Source: Candidatus Sumerlaeota bacterium (GTDB lineage: Bacteria > Sumerlaeota > Sumerlaeia > UBA8349). Taken from it: a DNA stretch of 5,661 nucleotides. Under the pieces are notes generated by a model. The model worked only from the letters and a program-made list of their open reading frames with translations, was not told where the DNA came from and ran no database searches. Position 1 is the first letter of the stretch; the number at the start of each line of letters is the position of its first letter. Positions 1 to 4,900 of the stretch are shown here, in pieces. The stretch covers positions 1 to 5,661 of the forward strand of contig DNPO01000044.1 of NCBI GenBank assembly GCA_003501375.1. The letters are read 5' to 3'. Both the position numbers and the translations under genes were made by a program.

Positions 1-103
1 TGTGCTTGAATTTTTGATTTGGGGGCCGGAGCGCATGCTCTGAGCCTTTCGTCCTGTCCTGCGCTACCGCGCGGGTTGGGAACATTTCGCATCAAGCAGG
101 TTC

Positions 104-110
104 AAGGAGA
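104..110 (+). promoter_or_regulatory. Shine-Dalgarno site of purA
   Basis: AAGGAGA lies six bases before the GTG at 117. It is a strong ribosome-binding site and decides for this GTG start. The PurA product then begins with the expected short N-terminal strand leading into the GDEGKGK loop. Confidence 0.8.
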
Positions 111-116
111 AGCGCC

Positions 117-1412
117 GTGCCAGCATTAGTGATTGTCGGCTCCCAGTGGGGAGACGAGGGGAAAGGGAAAATCGTCGATATTCTGTCGGCGCAATCCGAC
201 GCGGTCGCCCGCTACCAGGGCGGGAGTAACGCGGGACATACGGTGATCGTGGGCGATAAAAAATACGTCCTGCACCTCATTCCCTCCGGCATTCTGCACG
301 AAGGTCGCATGTGCCTGATCGGCAACGGCGTGGTGGTGGATCCGCAGTCCCTGACCGAAGAAATCAACATGCTGACATCAATGGGTTTCAACGATGTCTA
401 TAGCCGTCTGAAAATTTCCGACTGCGCGCACTTGGTGCTGCCGTATCAGAAACTGATGGACGTGGCGCAGGAAAAACAGCGCGGTGCAGGCAAGATCGGT
501 ACGACCGGACGCGGCATTGGGTGTACGTACGGCGACAAGACGACCCGTTGCGGCATGCGCGCGGGCGACCTGCGCAGCGAGAAAAAAATTCGGGCAAAAG
601 TCGAAACTTTGGCGCGGTATTATGCCCCTCTGTTCGAAAAAGTTTATGATGTGCCCGTGCCCAATACCGAGGACGTGGTGCGCGAATTGTTGGGATATGC
701 CAAGACGTTGGTTCCGTTGCTGGTGGACGGCCCGCTCTGGATTAATAACTTGATCAAAGCCGGCAAGAAGGTGCTGATCGAAGGCGCGCAGGGCATCCTG
801 CTGGACATCGATCACGGAACCTATCCCTTTGTTACATCCTCCAACCCGACCCCGGGTGGAGCATGCACTGGTCTGGGCCTCAGTCCCCAGAGCATCACGC
901 GCGTGGCGGGTGTGGTGAAGGCTTACACGACCCGCGTGGGCGAAGGCCCGATGCCGACAGAGTTCGACGAAAAATTTGGCGCACTGATCCGTACCGAAGG
1001 TGGCGAGTTCGGCGCAACCACGGGTCGTCCGCGTCGTTGCGGTTGGTTCGATGCGCCAGTGGTGCGTCGTGCGGCGATGGTGTCTGGCTTGAATGAAATT
1101 CTGCTGACCAAACTCGATGTGCTCGACAAACTGGAAACCATTCAGTTGGGCGTGCGCTATCGCGTCAACGGGCAGGAGACGGATATTTTCCCGTCGACGC
1201 TGGACGAGGACGATTCGCTTGAGGTGATCTACGAGGAAGTGCCTGGCTGGCAAACCTCGACCTGCAATTGCAAGACTTACGATGAGTTGCCGGAAAATGC
1301 GAAGAAGTATATCGCAAAAATCGAAGAACTGATTGGTTTGCCGATAGCGGTGGTGTCGGTGAACCCCGACCGCGATGGTACCATCTTTCGCAAGGAAGAT
1401 TTCTTCGCGTAA
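117..1412 (+). CDS. purA: Adenylosuccinate synthetase
   Basis: Cytoplasmic enzyme that joins IMP and aspartate, using GTP, to make adenylosuccinate, the first committed step from IMP to AMP. The 431-residue length is normal for bacterial PurA. Visible family landmarks: the phosphate loop GDEGKGK (12-18) with the catalytic Asp13; SNAGHTV (37-43) with the catalytic His41; TTGRGIG (129-135); EGAQGILLDIDHGTYP (222-237), then TSSNPTPGG (240-248); GEGPMPTE (275-282); TTGRPRRCGWFD (301-312); TKLDVLD (331-337); and a C-terminal guanine-binding-like segment, SVNPDRDGTI (414-423). The start is GTG with a strong Shine-Dalgarno site. One oddity is GIGCTYGDK (133-141), where the E. coli enzyme has GIGPAYEDK. 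All obvious catalytic residues are kept, so the enzyme should be active. It is the first gene of the row; a 125-bp spacer with a long hairpin separates it from the transporter genes. No purine-box-like operator was recognised in the short upstream sequence. A 291-aa open frame on the opposite strand is a shadow. Confidence 0.97.
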   Translation: MPALVIVGSQWGDEGKGKIVDILSAQSDAVARYQGGSNAGHTVIVGDKKYVLHLIPSGILHEGRMCLIGNGVVVDPQSLTEEINMLTSMGFNDVYSRLKISDCAHLVLPYQKLMDVAQEKQRGAGKIGTTGRGIGCTYGDKTTRCGMRAGDLRSEKKIRAKVETLARYYAPLFEKVYDVPVPNTEDVVRELLGYAKTLVPLLVDGPLWINNLIKAGKKVLIEGAQGILLDIDHGTYPFVTSSNPTPGGACTGLGLSPQSITRVAGVVKAYTTRVGEGPMPTEFDEKFGALIRTEGGEFGATTGRPRRCGWFDAPVVRRAAMVSGLNEILLTKLDVLDKLETIQLGVRYRVNGQETDIFPSTLDEDDSLEVIYEEVPGWQTSTCNCKTYDELPENAKKYIAKIEELIGLPIAVVSVNPDRDGTIFRKEDFFA

Positions 1413-1430
1413 GCGCTGGGCTGTAGTCTC

Positions 1431-1503
1431 TGTCCCTTTTGCCCTTGCGGTCCTTTATGTCCTTGTAAAAAGGACGTAAAGGACCGCAAGGGCAAAAGGG
1501 ACA
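1431..1503 (+). repeat. Long near-perfect hairpin, 34-bp stem, purA-mlaE spacer
   Basis: The left arm 1431-1464 is the reverse complement of the right arm 1470-1503 at 33 of 34 positions, around a 5-base loop (GTAAA, 1465-1469). The only mismatch, T1458 against G1476, becomes a G-U pair in RNA of the coding strand. Each arm is itself a degenerate tandem of 9-base units: TCCCTTTTG (1433-1441), CCCTTGCGG (1442-1450), TCCTTTATG (1451-1459), then TCCTT. No T-run follows the right arm (AACAACATAAAG comes next), so it is not a standard intrinsic terminator, although it could still slow polymerase or be cut by RNase III. It may be a dispersed intergenic palindrome (REP/MITE-like); copy number cannot be seen from one window. 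Confidence 0.9.
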
Positions 1504-1537
1504 AACAACATAAAGAATAAGGACCCGGTAGCGCGCC

Positions 1538-2314
1538 ATGCTCCTTTTTCGCCCGATCCACGCTCTTTTCTATTCGCTCTTTCTAAAATCCGGGCAGGTT
1601 GTCGCGCTATTTTTCCAGACGCTGGCAGAACTCGGTTCCCTCTCCCGGCACTGGGCTTCCACTTTTAAATTCATGTTGCAGTTCGGCTTGTACACGTTGC
1701 CGCTCGCCACGCTCATCGGTTTTTTCGTGGGCATGGTGACCGCGCTGCAAACCGGTATGGAACTTAAAAAACTCGGTCTCACTGATCTCATGGTCGGCCC
1801 ACTCGTGGGCATTTCGCTCATGCGCGAAATGGGCCCGGTCATCACGGCGGTCATCGTAACTGGTCGCGTTGGAGCGGCCATGACAGCGGAAATCGGTACG
1901 ATGGTCGTAACCGAAGAAGTGGATGTGTTGCGTTCGCTTGGCATTCACCCGGTTGGGTTTCTCGTGGTACCACGTTTCTTTGCTGCGATGCTGATGGTGC
2001 CCGCGCTCACGGTTTACTCGATCCTGGCGGGCATTTGGGGTGGCGCGATGGTGGCGACCAATTACCTCAATGTCTCGTCGGCGATTTACTATGACAAACT
2101 TTTCAGCGCGATTAAGCGGATCGATATTGAAAGCGGCATGTGCAAAACGTTTGTGTTCGCTGCAATAATTTCCATCGTGTGTTGTTATTGCGGACTCAGC
2201 ACCACGCGCGGAGCGGAAGGGGTGGGACGTTCCACCATGTCCGCTGTGGTGATCTCGCTCAGTTCGATTTTAATTGCAGATTACTTCATGACGCGGTTTG
2301 TCGGGATTGGGTAA
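1538..2314 (+). CDS. mlaE: MlaE-type permease of an MCE lipid ABC transporter
   Basis: Inner-membrane permease subunit of the MlaFED-type phospholipid transporter (MlaE/YrbE/Ttg2B family). Its 258 residues match the family's usual length of about 260. Hydrophobic segments are visible at about 53-70, 85-115, 139-170, 204-220 and 233-250, after an amphipathic N-terminal region. Family landmarks are REMGPVITAVIVTGRVGAAM (96-115) running into TAEIGTM, then EEVDVLRSLGIHP (126-138), which contacts the ATPase in this family, and GAEGVG (225-230) before the last membrane helix. The ATG at 1538 is only poorly served by an AAGGA about 15 bases upstream. No better start was seen, and the frame gives the full-length product. 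Its partner ATPase and MCE genes follow, but a 206-bp spacer with a nested palindrome lies in between, so permease and ATPase could be expressed at different levels. No STAS-domain MlaB is seen. Confidence 0.95.
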   Translation: MLLFRPIHALFYSLFLKSGQVVALFFQTLAELGSLSRHWASTFKFMLQFGLYTLPLATLIGFFVGMVTALQTGMELKKLGLTDLMVGPLVGISLMREMGPVITAVIVTGRVGAAMTAEIGTMVVTEEVDVLRSLGIHPVGFLVVPRFFAAMLMVPALTVYSILAGIWGGAMVATNYLNVSSAIYYDKLFSAIKRIDIESGMCKTFVFAAIISIVCCYCGLSTTRGAEGVGRSTMSAVVISLSSILIADYFMTRFVGIG

Positions 2315-2324
2315 AACCCCTGTT

Positions 2325-2494
2325 CTCTCGCAAAGCCGCGAAGAGCGCAAAGAACGGCAAAAAAATAGACAGGATTTACAAGATGAACAAGATTTAAAAA
2401 ACACCTTTCTAAAATCTTGTTCATCTTGTAAATCTTGTCTGAAATTCTTATCTTGTCTTTGCTGTTCTTCGCGCTCTTCGCGGCTTTGCGAGAG
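2325..2494 (+). repeat. Nested two-tier palindrome in the mlaE-mlaF spacer
   Basis: The outer arms 2325-2361 and 2458-2494 are reverse complements at 35 of 37 positions. The inner arms 2367-2395 and 2412-2440 match at 28 of 29. The apical loop is 2396-2411, and there is an asymmetric bulge of 5 bases (left) against 17 bases (right) between the tiers. In coding-strand RNA two of the three mismatches are G-U pairs (G2356-U2463 and G2372-U2435) and one is A-C (2349/2470). Both tiers have 9-base periodicity: CGCGAAGAG, CGCAAAGAA, CGGCAAAAA (2337-2363) outside, and ACAGGATTT, ACAAGATGA, ACAAGATTT (2369-2395) inside. The inner and outer units are unlike each other, as if one palindrome had been inserted into another. 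Similar GCAAAG-type and ACAGGATTT-type words recur in spacers of many environmental bacteria (from memory, unverified). Confidence 0.92.
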
Positions 2495-2505
2495 TTCGTT
2501 TTTTT
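2458..2505 (+). terminator. Possible attenuator: palindrome right arm plus T-run
   Basis: A run of seven T (2499-2505) follows the outer stem by four bases, giving a stem-then-U-tract layout in front of the mlaF-type gene. The stem is much longer than a typical terminator stem and T-runs are common in spacers. Partial read-through that lowers mlaF-mlaD expression relative to mlaE is possible but unproven. The run also sits just before the TAAGG ribosome-binding site (2508-2512) of the next gene. Confidence 0.25.
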
Positions 2506-2520
2506 GTTAAGGCTCAAACC

Positions 2521-3255
2521 ATGCACATCCAAGTCCAGAACCTCTGCAAAACCTTCGGCGCGAATCGCGTGTTGGACGGCGTTACGCTCGATTTTGCGCC
2601 GGGCAAGATTACGGTTGTGCTGGGAGGGTCGGGCACAGGCAAGAGCGTGCTACTGAAACATCTCGTGGGGATTTTGCAGCCGGATTCTGGCACGGTACTG
2701 GTGGATGGGAGGGACATTTCCCAACTGAAAGAACGCGAGTTGTTACCGATTCGTATGCGCATTGGGCTCCTCTTCCAGGGCGGCGCGTTACTCAACAGTT
2801 TGAATGTCGAACAGAACGTCGGGCTGGGTTTGCGTGAGCATGGGCTGTATCCTGAAAAAGAAGTTCGCCGCATCGTGCAGGAAAAATTGACCCTGATGGG
2901 CCTCAGCGACAAGGGGCGCGAAATGCCCGCCAACCTCAGCGGCGGCATGCGCAAACGCGTGGCGCTTGCGCGAACGCTGACGATGAATCCCGAAGCGATT
3001 TTGTATGACGAACCTACCGCCGGGCTGGACCCGCCGCGTTCGGGTCGCGTGGATGCGCTCATTCGTGAGATGAGCGAGAAGACGAAGGTAACATCTGTGT
3101 TGGTAACGCACGATATGGTGAGCGCGTTTGGTCTCGCAGATTACATCTATTTTTTGTATCGTGGCAAAGTGATTGAAGCCGGAACTCCTGACGAGTTCCG
3201 CCAAACGAAGAACGAGATTGTACAACGGTTTATCAACCGTGACCCGGCGGGGTGA
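2521..3255 (+). CDS. mlaF: MlaF-type ATPase of an MCE lipid ABC transporter
   Basis: Cytoplasmic ATP-binding subunit that powers the MlaE permease. The 244 residues hold one complete nucleotide-binding domain. Motifs in order: Walker A GGSGTGKS (35-42); Q-loop Gln86 in LLFQGGALLNSLNVEQNV (83-100), a wording typical of the MlaF/Ttg2A subgroup; signature LSGGMRKR (139-146); Walker B ILYDEPTAGLD (160-170) with catalytic Glu164; and H-loop His197 in VTHDM. The text after Walker B, DPPRSGRVD, fills the place of the usual DP-xxSG-xxD stretch. All ATPase residues are intact. The start ATG has TAAGG eight bases upstream. The stop lies 23 bp before the mlaD start chosen here, so the two genes are surely co-transcribed. 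Its product should pair with the permease at 1538-2314. Confidence 0.96.
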   Translation: MHIQVQNLCKTFGANRVLDGVTLDFAPGKITVVLGGSGTGKSVLLKHLVGILQPDSGTVLVDGRDISQLKERELLPIRMRIGLLFQGGALLNSLNVEQNVGLGLREHGLYPEKEVRRIVQEKLTLMGLSDKGREMPANLSGGMRKRVALARTLTMNPEAILYDEPTAGLDPPRSGRVDALIREMSEKTKVTSVLVTHDMVSAFGLADYIYFLYRGKVIEAGTPDEFRQTKNEIVQRFINRDPAG

Positions 3256-3266
3256 AAAGAATTTTT

Positions 3267-3272
3267 AAGGAG
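3267..3272 (+). promoter_or_regulatory. Shine-Dalgarno site deciding the mlaD start
   Basis: AAGGAG lies six bases before the ATG at 3279. The same frame can also open at a GTG at 3252 that overlaps the mlaF stop (GTGA). That GTG has no good ribosome-binding site and would only add nine polar residues ahead of the membrane anchor, so the ATG at 3279 is preferred. Confidence 0.8.
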
Positions 3273-3278
3273 TCTCCC

Positions 3279-4361
3279 ATGCACCGCACTACCAATACCG
3301 TTGTTGCCGTCGGCATCTTTTTCGTCGTGGCCGTGCTGGGCCTTTTTTACCTGTCGATTCGCACCTCCGGCCCCAGTGCGCGCGACCGTTACCCACTCTA
3401 TATGGAAGTCGAGGACGCCAAGGGACTCGACCGCGGCGCGGAGGTTGCGCGAGCGGGCGTGCTCATTGGCAACGTGGATAAACTCTCGCTCGTGCCCGAT
3501 CAGAACAAGGTACGCATCGACCTGCTCATCAATAAAAATGCGCAGGTGCGCAGCGACGCTTCCGCCGCGATCCAAGTCAAGAGTCTGTTGGGCACGTATT
3601 ATGTGCATATTTCGCATGGTAAAACCGGCGCAGCGTTGTCGCCAGGTCAAGCCGTGCCCGCCGAGGACGTTATGGATGTCAATGGCGCGATTCAAGCGGT
3701 GGGCAAACTGGGCGGTGAAGCGGGTGGCGTGCTCAGCAAATTGGACAAAAACCAGGACGAGTTTTTCAAACGCATGAATGATGCGGCTGGCAAAGTCAAT
3801 GAGATGCTGGACGAGAATCGCGATAATCTCAAAAAAATTACTGATGTGTTTGCCAGCCAAGCGCCCAATATTGAGAAATCCCTGAAAGCCATTGCCGAGG
3901 CCTCGGACGCATTAAAAAGTACGTCGAGCACATTGGGACGCTTGATTTACACCGACGATCTGTACAAGACCGCGCAATCCGCCACGACCAATTTGCGCGA
4001 CATCAGCGGTCAGGTGCGCAGTGGCAAGGGTACGGTGGGCAAGTTGATTTACGACGACAAACTCTCCAGCCAAACCACAGCGTTATTCGCCACCGCCACC
4101 GACGCAGCGAGCAGTATGAAAATATTCGCAGATGAAGCGGTGCATGCTGCCAACTCTCTGGACAAGGTTGGTAACAACCTGGTCGAGATCACCGACAAGG
4201 TAAACAAGGGCCAGGGAACTGTCGGCAAATTAATCAACGACGATGCGCTGTACGACGAAATCCGCGCGGCTGTTGGCCAGGTGCGCAAGACGTTCGAAGA
4301 AGGCGAGGAGCAAAGCGTGCTCCGCACGTTTATGGGTGTTTTCTTTGGTTCCATGATGTAG
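3279..4361 (+). CDS. mlaD: MlaD-type MCE-domain lipid-binding protein
   Basis: Substrate-binding subunit of the Mla transporter, anchored in the inner membrane and facing the periplasm. MCE domains of this family form hexameric rings with a hydrophobic lipid channel. From the ATG at 3279 the product has 360 residues. An N-terminal membrane anchor (about 8-26) carries only short polar residues before it and shows no lipobox. A single MCE domain spans about 38-130, with RAGVLIGNVDKLSL (58-71) matching the family's conserved V-G-x-V segment and SLLGTYYVHI (102-111) near its end. A long, mostly helical, charged region (about 135-345) follows, which could build a coiled-coil tube or needle. This tail carries three copies of a G-x-LI-x-DD-x-L motif, at 220-229, 254-263 and 316-325. 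It is longer than E. coli MlaD (about 183 residues), as is common for MCE proteins outside the Proteobacteria. No mlaC or mlaB follows; the next gene is unrelated. Confidence 0.93.
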   Translation: MHRTTNTVVAVGIFFVVAVLGLFYLSIRTSGPSARDRYPLYMEVEDAKGLDRGAEVARAGVLIGNVDKLSLVPDQNKVRIDLLINKNAQVRSDASAAIQVKSLLGTYYVHISHGKTGAALSPGQAVPAEDVMDVNGAIQAVGKLGGEAGGVLSKLDKNQDEFFKRMNDAAGKVNEMLDENRDNLKKITDVFASQAPNIEKSLKAIAEASDALKSTSSTLGRLIYTDDLYKTAQSATTNLRDISGQVRSGKGTVGKLIYDDKLSSQTTALFATATDAASSMKIFADEAVHAANSLDKVGNNLVEITDKVNKGQGTVGKLINDDALYDEIRAAVGQVRKTFEEGEEQSVLRTFMGVFFGSMM

Positions 4362-4369
4362 TAAAAAGC

Positions 4370-4407
4370 AGGCAATAGGCACGAGGCATTAGGCAATAGG
4401 GGAGTAG
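4370..4407 (+). repeat. Left heptad array of the IVP cassette
   Basis: Four 7-base units, AGGCAAT, AGGCACG, AGGCATT and AGGCAAT (4370-4397), begin eight bases after the mlaD stop and run into AGGGGAGTAG (4398-4407). The units are inverted relative to the array at 4861-4900; in register, 24 of 28 bases can pair with 4866-4893. The GGGGAG at 4399-4404 is also the ribosome-binding site of the four-helix-bundle gene, seven bases before its ATG. Confidence 0.88.
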
Positions 4408-4411
4408 AAAA

Positions 4412-4777
4412 ATGGGCATCAGTTCTTTTCGGGATTTGCTGGTTTGGCAAAAAGCAATGGCGTTAGTTACAGACATTTATTGCTTGACGCGAAACTTTCC
4501 GAAAGAAGAATTATATGGATTAACCTCTCAAATTCGCCGGGCAATGGTATCTGTTCCCAGCAACATCGCAGAAGGGTATGGACGAAATTCTACTTCGGAT
4601 TACGTCCGATTCCTGCGCATTTCGATCGGTTCGCTCTATGAACTGCAAACACAGATGGAAATCGCTTTCAATTTGCAGTATTGCAATTCAGAGGTTTTCA
4701 CTGTGCTGCTGGCCCAGTCGAATGAAATTTCCAGAATGCTTACCGCAATGGTCACAAAAATAGAAAACGGTAGATAG
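4412..4777 (+). CDS. Four-helix bundle protein, S23/IVP (23S rRNA intervening-sequence protein) family
   Basis: The 121-residue product is full length for this family of small, helical, Avd-like proteins. Members are encoded inside 23S rRNA intervening sequences or alone in genomes; the fold is shared with Avd, the accessory factor of diversity-generating retroelements. The biochemical role of free-standing members is not established. Landmarks: FRDLLVWQKAM (6-16), the family's D-L-xVW-xKA opening; FPKEELYGLTSQIRRA (29-44); VSVPSNIAEGYGR (46-58), the most conserved stretch; and RFLRISIGSLYELQTQM (66-82), covering helix three. The basic patch IRRA, R58 and R66 would suit nucleic-acid binding (inference). 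The ATG at 4412 is served by GGGGAG (4399-4404), which belongs to the flanking heptad array. The gene is more AT-rich than its neighbours and has no reverse transcriptase or variable repeat nearby, so a DGR is not supported here. It appears intact, with no frameshift. Confidence 0.93.
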   Translation: MGISSFRDLLVWQKAMALVTDIYCLTRNFPKEELYGLTSQIRRAMVSVPSNIAEGYGRNSTSDYVRFLRISIGSLYELQTQMEIAFNLQYCNSEVFTVLLAQSNEISRMLTAMVTKIENGR

Positions 4778-4860
4778 TTTGGCGTCACATTTTATGAAAG
4801 CGAGGTTTTGTATTGAGCAAAGCGTAATAGCATATGCATGAAACTTTGTTACGGATTTTT

Positions 4861-4900
4861 TGCCTATTGCCTATTGCCTAATGCCTAATGCCTACTCCCT
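4861..4900 (+). repeat. Right heptad array abutting the aroA start codon
   Basis: TGCCT (4861-4865) is followed by five 7-base units: ATTGCCT, ATTGCCT, AATGCCT, AATGCCT and ACTCCCT. The last ends at 4900, directly before the aroA ATG. Read on the opposite strand, these are AGGCAWT units like those at 4370-4397. CTACTCCC (4892-4899) is the exact complement of GGGAGTAG (4400-4407), which contains the ribosome-binding site of the enclosed gene. A stop codon (TAA at 4886-4888) in the aroA frame lies inside the array. Confidence 0.9.

Larger units (their letters stand above)
4370..4900 (+). mobile_element. Putative IVS-like cassette: IVP gene between inverted heptad arrays
   Basis: A 531-bp block holds one S23/IVP-family gene bounded by inverted arrays of an AGGCAWT-type heptad, between mlaD and aroA. 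Its GC content is about 44% (hand count over 4441-4740), while adjacent coding stretches are around 55% or more. Intervening sequences in bacterial 23S rRNA have the same plan: complementary ends that form a stem, and one IVP-family reading frame inside. That supports, but does not prove, acquisition as a unit. No transposase and no clear target-site duplication are visible, and the exact limits are inferred from the repeats. Confidence 0.4.

Noticed and set aside
2..43. Open frame from the window edge (13 codons ending TGA at 41-43), possible C-terminal tail of an upstream gene.
   Set aside because: Too short, with no recognisable motif; chance stretches of this length are common. The rest of 1-116 shows only a small GAGC/GCTC hairpin near 30-41 and no convincing promoter.
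378..1253. 291-aa open frame on the - strand opposite purA.
   Set aside because: The product is His/Arg/Gln-rich with no family resemblance, and it lies wholly opposite a well-conserved gene, so it is a reading-frame shadow. The same applies to the - frames opposite mlaF (2514-3062) and mlaD (3147-3860).
1431..1503. Intrinsic terminator of purA.
   Set aside because: A long stem but no T-run on either transcribed strand side that would fit; the following bases are AACAACATAAAG.
3252..3278. GTG start for mlaD overlapping the mlaF stop (GTGA).
   Set aside because: It lacks a ribosome-binding site. The ATG at 3279 has AAGGAG at ideal distance and gives the usual short N-terminus before the membrane anchor. 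Translational coupling through GTGA cannot be fully excluded.
4412..4777. Diversity-generating retroelement, suggested by the Avd-like fold.
   Set aside because: No reverse transcriptase, template repeat or variable repeat in the window; sequence motifs match the S23/IVP branch of the fold.
4818..4861. Weak terminator after the IVP gene: CGTAA (4823-4827) with TTACG (4849-4853), followed by six T.
   Set aside because: The stem is only five base pairs with a 21-base loop, too weak to call; CAAAG/CTTTG (4818-4822/4844-4848) competes with it.
4370..4900. CRISPR-like array, from the short repeated units.
   Set aside because: Units are 7 bases, directly tandem without spacers, and occur in inverted orientation at the two ends of one gene.
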